A stretch of DNA of 64,000 nt. It comes from an uncultured Acidobacteriota bacterium. Lineage in GTDB: Bacteria; Acidobacteriota; Terriglobia; Terriglobales; Acidobacteriaceae. Below the pieces are notes generated by a model that was given only the letters and a program-made list of their open reading frames with translations, was not told the DNA's origin and did not search any database. Where the stretch lies: positions 91,266 to 155,265 of the forward strand of contig CAIQPK010000092.1 of the NCBI GenBank assembly GCA_903873705.1, given 5' to 3'. Numbering within the stretch: position 1 is the first letter of the stretch; the number at the start of each line of letters is the position of its first letter. This document shows, piece after piece, positions 8,783 to 18,814 of the stretch. A program made the position numbers and the translations under genes.

Positions 8783-11488
8783 ATGCAGTCCGCTGTAACG
8801 ATAACGGGTACGTACGACTACCGGCTGGTAGCTGTGTCCGTTCTGATTGCGATCGTCGCCGCGTATGCCGCGCTCGATCTATCAAGCAGAATTGCCACGG
8901 CAGCGGGGAGTGCTCGTTTTGTATGGATCGCCTGTGGCGGCGTGGCGATGGGTACCGGAATCTGGGCGATGCACTACGTGGGCATGGCCGCCCTCAAACT
9001 GAGCGTTGCTGTCCTGTACGACTGGCCGACGGTGCTGCTGTCAGCGCTCGTCGCCGTGGCTTCTGCCACATTTGCCCTTTTCCTGGTGAGCCGGCCACGG
9101 CTCGATCAGCCTGCGGTCATCGGCGGCAGCATCGTCATGGGCGGCGGCATCGCTGCGATGCACTTTATCGGCATGGCCGCCATGCGCATGCCGGCCGTGG
9201 CGACACACTCCGCCTGGCTGGTTGCTGCCTCAATTCTGCTTGCTATTGGCGCCTCTTATGCCGCGCTTCGTACCCAGTTTGCACTGCGCAATCATGTCGC
9301 TTCGTGGAGCAGGCGCAAGTTCGTCAGCGCCATCCTGCTTGGGGCGGCGATCCCACTGATGCATTACGTGGGCATGGAAGGAATGACCTTCACGCGTGAT
9401 GACGGGATGCGCCAAAACCTGGGGCATGCCCTCTTTCTATCCCCACTGGGCCTTGTGCGCATCATCTTTTTGACCGCGATGGCCCTGGCCGCCGTGATCG
9501 TTATGTCGATCTTCGATCGGCGCCGCGCTCGCAACATCCAGGAGCTAGCTGAGAGCCGGGCCCAACTTCAGTCCATCTTCGACCACATGGCCGATGGCAT
9601 TGCCGTTCTTGACCTCGAGGGAAACGTGATTCAGGCCAACCAGGTGGCCAAGACCATGCTGGGCATTACCTTTGCACAGGATTCGCTCGACGCACTCCGC
9701 GACAACGTTCAGATATCTTTGCCAAACGGGGTACCGTTGCCCCGCGATCAATGGCCTCTGGCCCTAGCCATCCGAGGCATCTTTGTCAGCCGCCAGGAAC
9801 TCATGGTCTCCCGCCAGGATACGGGCCAGGGTTTTGTAGCCGAGATCAACACAACGCCGATACGCAACCTGGCCGGCCAGGTAATCCAGATCATCGTCAG
9901 TCATCGCGATATCACCGAGCGGATTCTGAATACGGAGACGCGCTCGAGACTCGCCGCCATTGTCGACTCGTCAGAAGACGCCATCATCGGCAAGGACATC
10001 AATGGGATCATTCGCAGCTGGAACGCAGCGGCAGAGAAGATCTTTGGATATAGCGCGGAAGAAATGGTGGGCCAATCGATACTGAGGCTGCTTCCCGCCG
10101 ACCGCCAGGGCGAGGAGAGCGATTTCCTCTCAAACCTCAGGCGGGGCCAAATCATCGACCACGTGGAGACGGTCCGCAAAACCAAGTCGGGCAAGCTGAT
10201 TCATATCTCGCTAACGATCTCGCCGATCCGCGATGGCCAAGGCCAGATCATTGGCGCATCAAAAATCGCACGGGATATCACGGATCGCAAGCAGTTGGAG
10301 CGACAACTTCAGCAGGGCCAGAAGATGGAGGCTATCGGTCAACTCACCGGCGGCATCGCCCATGACTTCAACAATCTTCTGGGGGTCATCATCGGCAATC
10401 TGGGTTTGCTGGAACGACTGATCACTGACCGGCCCGATGCGACGAAACGTCTCGCGACGGCACACAAAGCGGCCTTACGCGGAGCGGACCTGACCAAACG
10501 GCTGCTGGCTTTTTCCAGCAATGAAGAGCTGAAACCTGCTCACACTTTCCTGGCCGAGGCCATACACAACACGACAGAATTCGCAGCGCGCACTCTTGGG
10601 CCGGAAATCAAAATTGTGACGCGGATTGCCGAGAATATGCCCCCCGTGTTCGTCGATCCTGCGGCGCTGGAAAGTGCACTGCTGAACCTGATGGTCAACT
10701 CACGCGATGCCATGCCGAAGGGCGGCACGCTTACCGTACTGGCTGAGTTAGCCGATATCGAGGCCGGCTTTGCTCCTGTCAAAACGGGGGAGATGAAAGC
10801 AGGCCGATACGCCTGCGTTTCCATTACGGATACCGGGACCGGAATGCCGCGTGAAATTCTGGAACGCGCACTGGAGCCCTTTTACACGACGAAGCCACGA
10901 GGGAAAGGCACCGGGCTCGGCCTTGCCATGGTGTATGGATTCGTCAAACAGTCCGGAGGCGTGGTGCGACTTTACAGCGAAGTCGGTTATGGCACCACGG
11001 TGACTTTCTATCTCCAGCTTGCGGACTCCATTACGGCGCCTCCGAAGTTTGTTTTGCCCGCCGACATCGCCGCAACATCCGGTGGGAAGGTGCTGATCGT
11101 TGACGACGAGGCCGACCTCCTGGAAGTTGCCGCTACGTATCTATCCGACATGGGCTATGTCGTCTTTCAGGCCACCAACGGTGCACTGGCGCTGGAGATC
11201 GTCAAGCGCGAGGGCGATATCGACCTCGTGGTTACCGATGTCATCATGCCCGGCGGCATGAATGGTGTTGAGCTTGTGCAAGCCATTCGGACCTTCGATC
11301 CGCACATCAAAGTTATTTACTCCTCCGGCTTCCCTGCCGACGCCCTCAGCGAACGCAGTGGCACCGTTGTCGACGGCCTGCTGCTTCGCAAACCCTATCA
11401 ACGTGCCGAGTTCGACGCTATCGTACGCAGCACGCTGCACCCTTCAAAGACACCTGCAGCGCAGGCATCACCTCAAACTCATCATTAG
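8783..11488 (+). CDS. MHYT-PAS hybrid histidine kinase with C-terminal receiver
   Basis: I start at ATG 8783 (901 residues) because the MHYT domain then begins where usual (YDYRLVAVSVLIAIVAAYAA); an upstream TTG at 8717 would add 22 unconserved residues. Seven membrane segments follow, with three MHYT-type repeats: MHYVGMAAL, MHFIGMAAM and MHYVGMEGM. MHYT domains are proposed sensors of O2, CO or NO through bound copper. Two PAS domains come next (about 265-385 and 390-510; IVDSSEDAIIGKDINGIIRS is clear), then a HisKA-like segment with GGIAHDFNN (phospho-acceptor His527), an ATPase domain with DTGTGMP and GKGTGLGLAM, and a receiver with VDDEAD and phospho-acceptor Asp819. It is probably co-transcribed with the REC-EAL gene 15 bp downstream, its likely phosphotransfer partner. 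The signal sensed is unknown. Confidence 0.9.
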   Translation: MQSAVTITGTYDYRLVAVSVLIAIVAAYAALDLSSRIATAAGSARFVWIACGGVAMGTGIWAMHYVGMAALKLSVAVLYDWPTVLLSALVAVASATFALFLVSRPRLDQPAVIGGSIVMGGGIAAMHFIGMAAMRMPAVATHSAWLVAASILLAIGASYAALRTQFALRNHVASWSRRKFVSAILLGAAIPLMHYVGMEGMTFTRDDGMRQNLGHALFLSPLGLVRIIFLTAMALAAVIVMSIFDRRRARNIQELAESRAQLQSIFDHMADGIAVLDLEGNVIQANQVAKTMLGITFAQDSLDALRDNVQISLPNGVPLPRDQWPLALAIRGIFVSRQELMVSRQDTGQGFVAEINTTPIRNLAGQVIQIIVSHRDITERILNTETRSRLAAIVDSSEDAIIGKDINGIIRSWNAAAEKIFGYSAEEMVGQSILRLLPADRQGEESDFLSNLRRGQIIDHVETVRKTKSGKLIHISLTISPIRDGQGQIIGASKIARDITDRKQLERQLQQGQKMEAIGQLTGGIAHDFNNLLGVIIGNLGLLERLITDRPDATKRLATAHKAALRGADLTKRLLAFSSNEELKPAHTFLAEAIHNTTEFAARTLGPEIKIVTRIAENMPPVFVDPAALESALLNLMVNSRDAMPKGGTLTVLAELADIEAGFAPVKTGEMKAGRYACVSITDTGTGMPREILERALEPFYTTKPRGKGTGLGLAMVYGFVKQSGGVVRLYSEVGYGTTVTFYLQLADSITAPPKFVLPADIAATSGGKVLIVDDEADLLEVAATYLSDMGYVVFQATNGALALEIVKREGDIDLVVTDVIMPGGMNGVELVQAIRTFDPHIKVIYSSGFPADALSERSGTVVDGLLLRKPYQRAEFDAIVRSTLHPSKTPAAQASPQTHH

Positions 11489-11503
11489 AAAGCAAGGACC
11501 GCC

Positions 11504-12700
11504 GTGGCCCACAAAATTCTTGTCATTGATGACGACAGCGACATTGGCGAGTACATCTGCCTTACGGCTCAGGGCCTTGGGCTCGAATGTCGAGCGACGA
11601 CCCGGGTCGACGAGTTCATCGACGTTCTGCGGCCCGACGTGACGCTCATCATGCTCGATCTCCTGATGCCAGAAACCGATGGCGTCGAATTGCTGCGGCA
11701 CCTCAGCCATAGCCACTGTCACACTGGCATCGTGCTGATGAGCGGTGTCGGCAGACGCGTGATCGAGACTGCGGAAGAGCTGGCAAAAGCGCTTGGCCTG
11801 CACGTTGTCGGCACCTTGCAAAAACCCTTTCCCATAACTGCGCTCGAAGCGGTCCTGACCCGTGACGACGGCATCCTTGCGCCGGCCCAGAGGACGAAGG
11901 ATCAGCTTTATTTTCCGAACGTCGATCTGCGTCTTGCCGTTCAGCGAAGCGAGTTCGTGCTGTACTACCAGCCGCAGATTGAGATTGCGACGGGCAAGGT
12001 CGTCGGCCTGGAAGGCCTGGTACGCTGGCAACATCCTGACGGCCGGCTCATCTTTCCCGATGAGTTCATAGGCCGGCTCGAAGCCATGGGCTGGATTGAC
12101 GACCTGGCATGGCTGACGACACGACTTGGCCTGGCGGAGATCGCACGCTTCGCTGACGAGTCGGGCGACATCCCTACCCTGTCAATCAACATCTCCGTCA
12201 ATTCCCTGCTGGACCTTCGCTTTCCGGATAAACTCACCGCGATGGCCGAAAAGTTCGGCATCCCCCTGGAAAAAGTCACGATGGAAATTACGGAGAGCGG
12301 CCTTTTGAAAGAACTGGCTAAAACGCTCGACGTTCTCGCCCGCCTGCGCATGAAGGGCGTGCTGATTTCGATTGATGACTTCGGCACAGGCTATTCGATG
12401 ATGCAACAGCTCCGCCGCATTCCCGCAACCGAAATCAAGATCGACAAATCTTTCGTTCACAACATGCACTCCAGCGATGGCGATCGCATTATTGTTCAAA
12501 AGACGATCGAGATCGGACACGAACTGGGCATGAAAGTGGTCGTCGAAGGCGTGGAAACACTTGCACAACTGGAGTTCATGCGCGGCCATCACTGCGATAT
12601 CGCGCAGGGGTATTACTTTTCCCGGCCGCTGGCAGCCGACGCCATGCGCACGTGGCTAAAGGAGTACCGCGCGAAAACAGGCGGGGCCATGGAGGCTTGA
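11504..12700 (+). CDS. Response regulator with EAL cyclic-di-GMP phosphodiesterase domain
   Basis: This 398-residue protein uses a GTG start at 11504 with AAGGA at 11494-11498. The receiver (residues 1-125) has the acidic pair DDDSD, phospho-acceptor Asp52 (IIMLDLLMPE) and the conserved KP (LQKPFP). The EAL domain (about 140-395) keeps most catalytic landmarks: SINISVN, MEITESG, SIDDFGTGYS, KIDKSFV, VVVEGVET and IAQGYYFSRP. The signature triplet itself reads EGL (GLEGLVRW) instead of EAL; the metal-binding Glu is kept, so activity is likely. It would hydrolyse c-di-GMP to pGpG when controlled by phosphorylation, probably from the hybrid kinase encoded just upstream. The pair thus links a gas or redox-type signal to c-di-GMP level, an inference from domain content. 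Confidence 0.9.
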   Translation: MAHKILVIDDDSDIGEYICLTAQGLGLECRATTRVDEFIDVLRPDVTLIMLDLLMPETDGVELLRHLSHSHCHTGIVLMSGVGRRVIETAEELAKALGLHVVGTLQKPFPITALEAVLTRDDGILAPAQRTKDQLYFPNVDLRLAVQRSEFVLYYQPQIEIATGKVVGLEGLVRWQHPDGRLIFPDEFIGRLEAMGWIDDLAWLTTRLGLAEIARFADESGDIPTLSINISVNSLLDLRFPDKLTAMAEKFGIPLEKVTMEITESGLLKELAKTLDVLARLRMKGVLISIDDFGTGYSMMQQLRRIPATEIKIDKSFVHNMHSSDGDRIIVQKTIEIGHELGMKVVVEGVETLAQLEFMRGHHCDIAQGYYFSRPLAADAMRTWLKEYRAKTGGAMEA

Positions 12701-12740
12701 GTTGCGCATGATTATCTTCGCAAAGTTCGCCGGGAGTAAC

Positions 12741-13100
12741 TTACTTCAAGTCCTTCAGAGCAGGAATGGTGTTGACCGCTGGCGGCGGGGGAAGCGACTT
12801 GATCCAGGCGTAAATGTCAGCAACTTCCTGCTCAGGTAAAACTTTTGCCGTGTAGGGAACCATCTGGCCGGATGGCTTACGAATGTAACTCACAAAATAA
12901 TTCCAGGAGAAGTTCCGCTGCGTGAGGCGGGCTCCAGCCTGGCCGCCCTGGCCGACGTAGCCGTGGCACTGAAAGCAAGCGCGGTTGACAAAGAGTTTCT
13001 TGCCGTTCTCGACGTTTCCGGCTGGCGCGCCTGGCGCCTGGGCATGGAGCTGAACAGAACCTGCAAAGGCAAGCATGACAATCATGAGAACAAAACGCAT
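12741..13100 (-). CDS. Small secreted c-type cytochrome
   Basis: This is a 119-residue protein with a Sec signal peptide (MRFVLMIVMLAFAGSVQLHA). It has one haem-binding motif, CFQCH, about 42 residues in, and a candidate distal Met ligand in PSGQMVPY. The size fits a monohaem class I cytochrome c that shuttles electrons in the periplasm. The gene starts 24 bp after the stop of the thiamine-diphosphate enzyme gene on the same strand, with GGGAG in front, so the two are probably one transcript. This makes the cytochrome a candidate electron acceptor for the exported enzymes of this cluster, possibly including the PQQ dehydrogenase upstream, whose protein has no cytochrome domain of its own. Confidence 0.88.
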   Translation of the reverse strand: MRFVLMIVMLAFAGSVQLHAQAPGAPAGNVENGKKLFVNRACFQCHGYVGQGGQAGARLTQRNFSWNYFVSYIRKPSGQMVPYTAKVLPEQEVADIYAWIKSLPPPPAVNTIPALKDLK

Positions 13101-13124
13101 CCGGCGATCTCCCTTTTTCGTTGC

Positions 13125-15062
13125 CTAGCGGGGTTGAGTAATGGTGTCGAGCAGCGCCACCTGGCCTTTTTCAACTTGCTCCACAGCACGAAGCAGCGCC
13201 GGCCTCAAATCGTTTGGATTCGAGATCGGCCCCTCGGCATAGGCACCCATGCTCTTAGCCAGCATGGCAAAGTCGATGTTGGGCTCCCTGATGAAGACTC
13301 CGGGAGCACCCATGGCGAAACTCTCCACGCCGCGCTGCCGCCGATTCGCCATGCGCTGAAGGTGCATCACTTCCTGGTGATAAGCACGATTGTTCAGCAT
13401 GACGATCAACATGGGAATCTTGTGGTGAACCGCCGTCCACATGGCGTTGTTCACGAACATCATGTCGCCGTCTTTCTGCATGGAGACGACCAGACGCCCG
13501 TGCTTCTTGTGTGCCAGCGCGCCGCCGATGGTGCAGGGGAAATCGCCTCCGACGCCTCCGCCTGAGCCCACGTCACCCTGCCGGCGGTAGAACTTATCGA
13601 AGTTCCACAGGCGGTTGGAATTTGGCCCTACCAGTGCCCAGTCCTTGTCCTTGATGACGTCGTAGAGCTCCATGCTCAGCCGCTGCGTACTGATCGGGCT
13701 GGCATCCCATCCGTAAGTGCACTCGACCTTTGCCCGCTCATGCGCCTGCGCCCAGGCGGACGCAAACCGCTTCCCGCGCGCATCGTAGGCAGTGCGCTTG
13801 TCGGCGGTAATGAGCTTCTTGCAGGCTTCGATCAGGCTGGGCAGCGTTGCCTCTGGGTCGCCGGCAATCGCCATGTCCACTTCCTGGAAGCGATCGACGG
13901 CCTGATAGTTGCTCTTCTGGAAGAGGTCGTACGACGAGATGGTGACGATTTTGGTTCCGGGCTTCAGCCTGGGAGTCGAATATCTGACCGCCTGGTCGCG
14001 GTAATCGTTGAGGACATTGAACAGCGATATCTCGTTGAGCGCCAGGATCATGTCCGCCGTGCCGAGATTGGCCCCACCCGCAAGAGGATGGTGATTGGGC
14101 ATGCTGCGTCCTCCGCCCATCACCGGCGCCTGTAGCGTCTCAGCGAGCTCGACGAGCAGCTTGCTCCCTTCTTCGCCGCTGGCCACATCGCCAGCAACGA
14201 TGACCGGGTTTTCTGCCGCGACAAGCCACTTGGCGAGCTCAGCAATGGCATTTGGATCGCCGACGGGCGGGGTGTCGAGAGTCAACTTCGGGATGTGCAG
14301 CTTCGAGTGGTTAGGGTTCGGCTTTTCCGCCATGCCTCCGTCAACCACGATCATGACCGGCCCACGCGGCTCGGTCATCGCCATCTTGTAGGCGCGCACA
14401 CTGGACTCGGCAAAGTGCTGGAGCGATACCGGCGTATCGTCCCACTTGGTGATGTCGCGGACCATCGCTGCCGGATCCATAACGGCGTGCTCCCACCAAT
14501 CCGTGCTGGGGCGCCGCTCCACGGCGTCGAGAATACTGGAGCACAGGACAAAGGTAGGTATATGACCTACAAAAGAGCCGAGGATGCCCATCGACGCATG
14601 CATCATGCCGCACGGAGCGAAGGTCATCACGGCCATCGGCTTGCCTTCTACGGCGTAGTAGCCATTCGCAATGTTGACCGAGACTTCTTCGTGAAGACAC
14701 GTGATCCACTCCGGCCCCTTGTTGCTGCCGTAGTGGAGAAACGATTCGTGGATACCTCTAAAGCTGGAGGAGGGATTCGAAGCGATGTATTCAAAGCCGA
14801 GCGACTTGATGACGTCGACCATGAAATCCGAACCGGGATCGTTGACAACAAATCCCGCGTCTTCAGGAAGCGGTGCGGTTTCCGTTGCCAGGGCCTGGCC
14901 GGTGATGAGCGGAGATAAAGGCGGCGCCTCTGGAGCTGACTCAGCTTTCGGCGTGGCGGCGGCTGCCAGTGGAGCTGAGACGATGGTGGTAGCTCCTGCG
15001 GCTGCTCCCAGGGCAGCTCCCTTAAGGAACCCGCGACGATCCAGATGTGTGGCTTTCGCCAT
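13125..15062 (-). CDS. Tat-exported thiamine-diphosphate-dependent enzyme (acetolactate synthase-like superfamily)
   Basis: This 645-residue protein starts with a twin-arginine signal (DRRGFLKGAALGAAAGATTI). GGAGG lies 8 bases before the ATG. The rest has the three-domain layout of the pyruvate oxidase/acetolactate synthase/benzoylformate decarboxylase group. The N-terminal domain has the catalytic Glu region (CLHEEVSVNIANGYYAVEGK), the middle domain resembles a DHS-like domain (PVIVAGDVASGEEGSKLLVE), and the C-terminal domain has the cofactor site. There the usual GDG reads KDG (MQKDGDMMFVNNAMWTAV), while the Asp and the LNN ending (IPMLIVMLNN) are kept. Export of a ThDP enzyme is unusual: it must fold and load cofactor in the cytoplasm, which suits the Tat route. 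The reaction is unknown; decarboxylation or oxidation of a 2-oxo acid is the family expectation. The next gene is a cytochrome c. Confidence 0.85.
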   Translation of the reverse strand: MAKATHLDRRGFLKGAALGAAAGATTIVSAPLAAAATPKAESAPEAPPLSPLITGQALATETAPLPEDAGFVVNDPGSDFMVDVIKSLGFEYIASNPSSSFRGIHESFLHYGSNKGPEWITCLHEEVSVNIANGYYAVEGKPMAVMTFAPCGMMHASMGILGSFVGHIPTFVLCSSILDAVERRPSTDWWEHAVMDPAAMVRDITKWDDTPVSLQHFAESSVRAYKMAMTEPRGPVMIVVDGGMAEKPNPNHSKLHIPKLTLDTPPVGDPNAIAELAKWLVAAENPVIVAGDVASGEEGSKLLVELAETLQAPVMGGGRSMPNHHPLAGGANLGTADMILALNEISLFNVLNDYRDQAVRYSTPRLKPGTKIVTISSYDLFQKSNYQAVDRFQEVDMAIAGDPEATLPSLIEACKKLITADKRTAYDARGKRFASAWAQAHERAKVECTYGWDASPISTQRLSMELYDVIKDKDWALVGPNSNRLWNFDKFYRRQGDVGSGGGVGGDFPCTIGGALAHKKHGRLVVSMQKDGDMMFVNNAMWTAVHHKIPMLIVMLNNRAYHQEVMHLQRMANRRQRGVESFAMGAPGVFIREPNIDFAMLAKSMGAYAEGPISNPNDLRPALLRAVEQVEKGQVALLDTITQPR

Positions 15063-15116
15063 GCGCTATTTCCTCCTCAAACTACACAACCCCATTTTGT
15101 ACACGAAACAGCCATA

Positions 15117-15152
15117 AGGCGGCGGGAAGAGATGATCTTCTTCCTGCCGCCT
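15117..15152 (-). terminator. Hairpin after the TonB receptor gene
   Basis: AGGCGGC...GCCGCCT (15117-15123 with 15146-15152) form a stem that continues with GGAAGA/TCTTCC. It lies 13 bases after the stop of the minus-strand TonB receptor and before the ThDP enzyme gene. The T-tract is poor, so it may also be a stability or processing structure. Confidence 0.45.
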
Positions 15153-15165
15153 CCCATGGTTGGCT

Positions 15166-18100
15166 TTAGAAAAGTACTTTCAGTGTCAGCTGAACCTGAC
15201 GCTGAGAGTTGGGGATAGTCGCCGTTACCTGGCCGGCTGTAGCCAGCGGATTTTCGGAATACATTCCAATATCCGTGAGCGTGCCGGTGTAGGAGCGGAA
15301 CCCGGTTGGCAGTGCGAGGTTGGTGTGATTGAAGAGGTTGAACAATTCTGCGCGGAACTGCAGCTGGCCCTTCTCGCCAAGGAACGGCATGGCGGTGTCC
15401 TTATTCAGCGACAGGTCAACATTGGTGTAATGCGGTCCACGCAGGACGCTCTTGTGAACGGTTCCCATCTGGCCGATCGGGTTCAGTGTAAACATCAACG
15501 GGTTGAACCATTGGACGTAGCCCACATGGCCCTTTTGAGCCAAGGTCACCGTCTTGCTGTCGTAGGGAACAAAGGTTGATGTTGTCGTATTGGTGGTGCC
15601 ATCCGCGCCCGTTTGTCCGGGCGCGACGTTCGCTACGCCATAGTTGAGATACTCAGAAGCGGTGTCGGCCGTCTGCTGGTTCAAATTTTGCGACAACGTG
15701 CGCCACGTGTTGCTGGTTGGCGAGTACGGGAAGCCCGTCTGCCAAGCCGTTTTATTGCTGAGCCACCATCCGCTAAGAATCTCGCGGCCGACAAATCCTG
15801 CCATGTTCGTCTTGGGTAGGCGGTAGATGAAGCTTGCTTGCAGCGACTGTGGAACGTCGAAGCAGGCCGGTCCATAGTTGAAAATATGACGCGCCGGTTG
15901 AATGGCCAGGCTGGGAATGCCGCCCGATGCCACGCATTCGGTAGAACTATGCGTTCCCTGTCCCTCGTCCAGTACCTTGCTGTAGGTGTAGGCGAGCTGA
16001 GCCTGGAGACCCTTGGTAAGGCGCTGGTTGATTGTGACCTGGCCACCGTGATAGGCGGAAAGGCCGTGTGTGGCCGCGAGAATCCAGTCGCCCCAGAGCG
16101 GGTTCTTGGAGGTCTTCACAATGTACTGACCCGGAAACGCCGCGTCGGTCGGGTACGTGCCGGTGAGGAAGTGGGCACTGGAAGTGCCGGGGTTGATGAC
16201 GGTGTTACAGACCACGGAAGCGAACTTAGACTGCCCTGGCTGCCCGAATAAGGGGTTGGGCAATTGACCTGCCGGGTTAGCGCTGACGATTCCCGCCGGT
16301 GCGATGACGAAGGGACTTGTCCAGGAAGGAACACCGCTAGCGGTGATGGAGCTCGGGGTGCACGGGTTTCCTTCTTCGTAGTCCCAGAGATTTTGTCCCT
16401 TCGTTCCAACGTAGGCCAGGGTGATGGAGGTGCTTGGCGTGACCTGCTGCTGAATCGCGAAGTTCCACTGGAGCATCCGCGACTGGGCCGTGTTGTATTC
16501 AATGGTCTTCAAGGACTGACCGTAAGGCATGGTTCCGGGGACCAGGTTGTAAGCTGCGGTGACTACCGGAAAGCTTGCCACTGTCCCTGCCGGAAGCGTC
16601 AGGCCAGCGGATAACGGTGGCGATCCCGAGCTGGTGCCGTAGAACGCTTCGCCACCGGCATTGACATCGTCGTACACGCCGAAAGCAGCCCGGACGGCGG
16701 TCTTACCATTGCCCCATACATCCCATGCGGCGCCGACCCGAGGTTGAACATTGAGAAACGAGACGTTCTTGATTGGGCGGCCATAGGTGGGTTCCGCGTC
16801 CGTGGTGCTGCGGAAACCCCAGTTAGCGCCGTGCTTATCGATCGGAATCGTATTCATCTCGTAGCGCAAACCCACATTGAGCGTCAGTCGTGAGTTGAAA
16901 CGCCAGTCATCCTGCAAGTAGGTCCCAATCGTGTAGAAGCGCGGCTCTCTATGGAAATTGCTTCCTGGCAGCAGCGATGAGTAGTTGTTGTAGTTGCCAG
17001 CCATAAAGTCCGCAGTAGTGGGAAACGTGACATTGCCGCGGAGAGTATTGCCGTTATAGGTGTAGTACTCGATTCGGTTCAACAGGACGCCTAATTGCAG
17101 CGCATGACGCCCTCTTGTCCAATTGAGGTCATCACTCATGTTGTAGGAATTTTCGTTAAATCCCTGCGGCGCGTTGCCCTGCGCTCCGAGTGCAGTGGAG
17201 CTGAGGCTGCTTACGGTGATTTGTCCCGCAGGCTGACCGGCAACCATGTTGATTGAATTGAAAGTATCCGGGTATGCCGGGTCATTCTTGTTGAGCGTCC
17301 GGCTGTACGATGCCCGATAGGTGTTCAGCAAGCTCGACGAGAAAATGTGGTTCCAGGCAATCGTATCGAACTGGTCTACACCGTTGGTGACGGCTCCCAC
17401 ACCCTGATACGTGGTTCCAGGGTAGGAAACAGTGGCCTGCTGATTCGAGTTATCGATGGTGACGCGGGCGAAGATGGAATCCTTAGCAGAAATGGTCTGA
17501 TCTACACGCACCTGATAATAGTCTTAGGTGAGTGGCTGGTTGCTATTGATGGTGTACTTGGTGCCCACATTTGCCACGGGGTACCAGGTCAGGAAGGGCT
17601 TCATCGCCGGGTTTACGGCACCGGTCGGGTTCGCGGCCGTGACCGCGCAGGGGTTTGTTACCAGCAGCGCCACTCCACCGGAACCGTTAGGATTGCAGTT
17701 CGTCGGAAGCGTGCTGATGGTGCTCGTCACGCCCGCAATCAGGCGGATTCCCTCATAGACACCATAAAAGAAGGTCTTGTCTTTCCTGATGGGCCCGCCA
17801 AAAGAGCCACCAAAATTGTTCTTGATCAATTTCGGCTTTGAAACAGCAAAGTAACCCGAGGCATCAAGGTAGTCGTTGCGGAGAGAGTCGAACGCGTCCC
17901 CGTGGAACTGATTCGTCCCGCCTTTGCTGGCGATGATGATCTGGCTTCCCATCGAAATTCCGTATTGCGCACCGAAGGCGTTCGAGATGACGCGAAACTC
18001 CTGGATGCCGTCCACGCCCAGCGTGGTGCCCACCGCAGTCGAGGTGGTACCTGTAAGGTTCATCAGGGGTGCGCCATCGAGGGTAACGAGATTGGATCGC

Positions 18101-18654
18101 AGCGGCGCGCCGTTGGAGCTGAAATAGACGGCGCCCTTGAGAACGGCGGGACCGTTAGCCGTCGCATTTGATATGCCGGGCTGCAGTAGCGCGAGGTCGA
18201 TAAAGTTTCTTCCATTCAACGGGAGATCAGCAACCTGCTGACTGTTGACGAGACCACCCAGCGAGCTCGTCGTCGTTTCAACCTGAGGGGCAGTGGTACC
18301 GTCGACGCTTATCGTCTGCGTTGCCAATCCAACAGCCAGGGTCACGTTCGCCGTAGCATTTTGGGCTACGGTCAAGGTCAGGTTCTTCACGGTTGAGACA
18401 CTGAACCCATCCTTCTCCACGACGACAGTGTATTGGCCCGGGGGCAGCACATCCACACGGTACAACCCGTCACCGGCCGACTCGCCGCTTCGACTCACGT
18501 TTGTGTCTTGATTCGTGATCGTAATTTTGGCTCCCGGGACAGCAGCGCCGGTAGCATCCCGCACAGATCCAAGAATGGCGCTCGTAGAGAGTTGTCCCAG
18601 CAGTGGGGACACGATGAACAACAGCAGGCCTAACGTAACGAAAATTTTCTTCAC
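15166..18654 (-). pseudogene. TonB-dependent receptor (Oar-like), interrupted by one in-frame stop codon
   Basis: The start is GTG at 18654, with GGAGG just upstream, giving the signal VKKIFVTLGLLLFIVSPLLG. A carboxypeptidase-regulatory domain follows (AILGSVRDATGAAVPGAKIT), then the plug (QQVADLPLNGRNFIDLALLQ) and a 22-strand-type barrel with the usual C-terminal region ending in LTLKVLF. At codon 377 (17524-17526) there is a TAA. The same frame continues without any shift on both sides: NSNQPLT-stop-DYYQVRVDQT. In relatives this place usually has an acidic residue (PL.EYY.QVR), so a single G to T change of GAA or GAG explains it. All other family features are intact over 1,162 codons. It is either a very recent pseudogene, a base-call error, or a receptor needing readthrough. 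Without the stop it would be the natural outer-membrane entry for this cluster's substrate. Confidence 0.85.
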
Positions 18655-18784
18655 TTCGCCTCCGGAATACACGGGATTCCCATCATGGGAGTCCTCGCGT
18701 TGAGTGAATGCAGTTAAGTTCACTAGTGTGCAAGTACGCGGAAAAATCCGTGGCCTGATAAAGCAGTAATCGGGAGCGGCGACA

Positions 18785-18814
18785 CTTATACCCACAGCCT
18801 TAATTCCTTGTCAA
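18785..18814 (-). promoter_or_regulatory. Probable sigma70 promoter of the TonB receptor gene
   Basis: On the minus strand TTGACA (18809-18814) and TATAAG (18785-18790) are 18 bp apart, about 125 bp before the GTG start. The -35 is followed by AG, as in the two related promoters at 24431-24471 and 25594-25634, but the -10 side differs. Confidence 0.5.

Noticed and set aside
17512..17526. Split of the TonB receptor into two separate genes
   Set aside because: Both halves are in the same frame and together make one complete receptor; the second half has no signal peptide and no ribosome-binding site, so one interrupted gene is the better reading.
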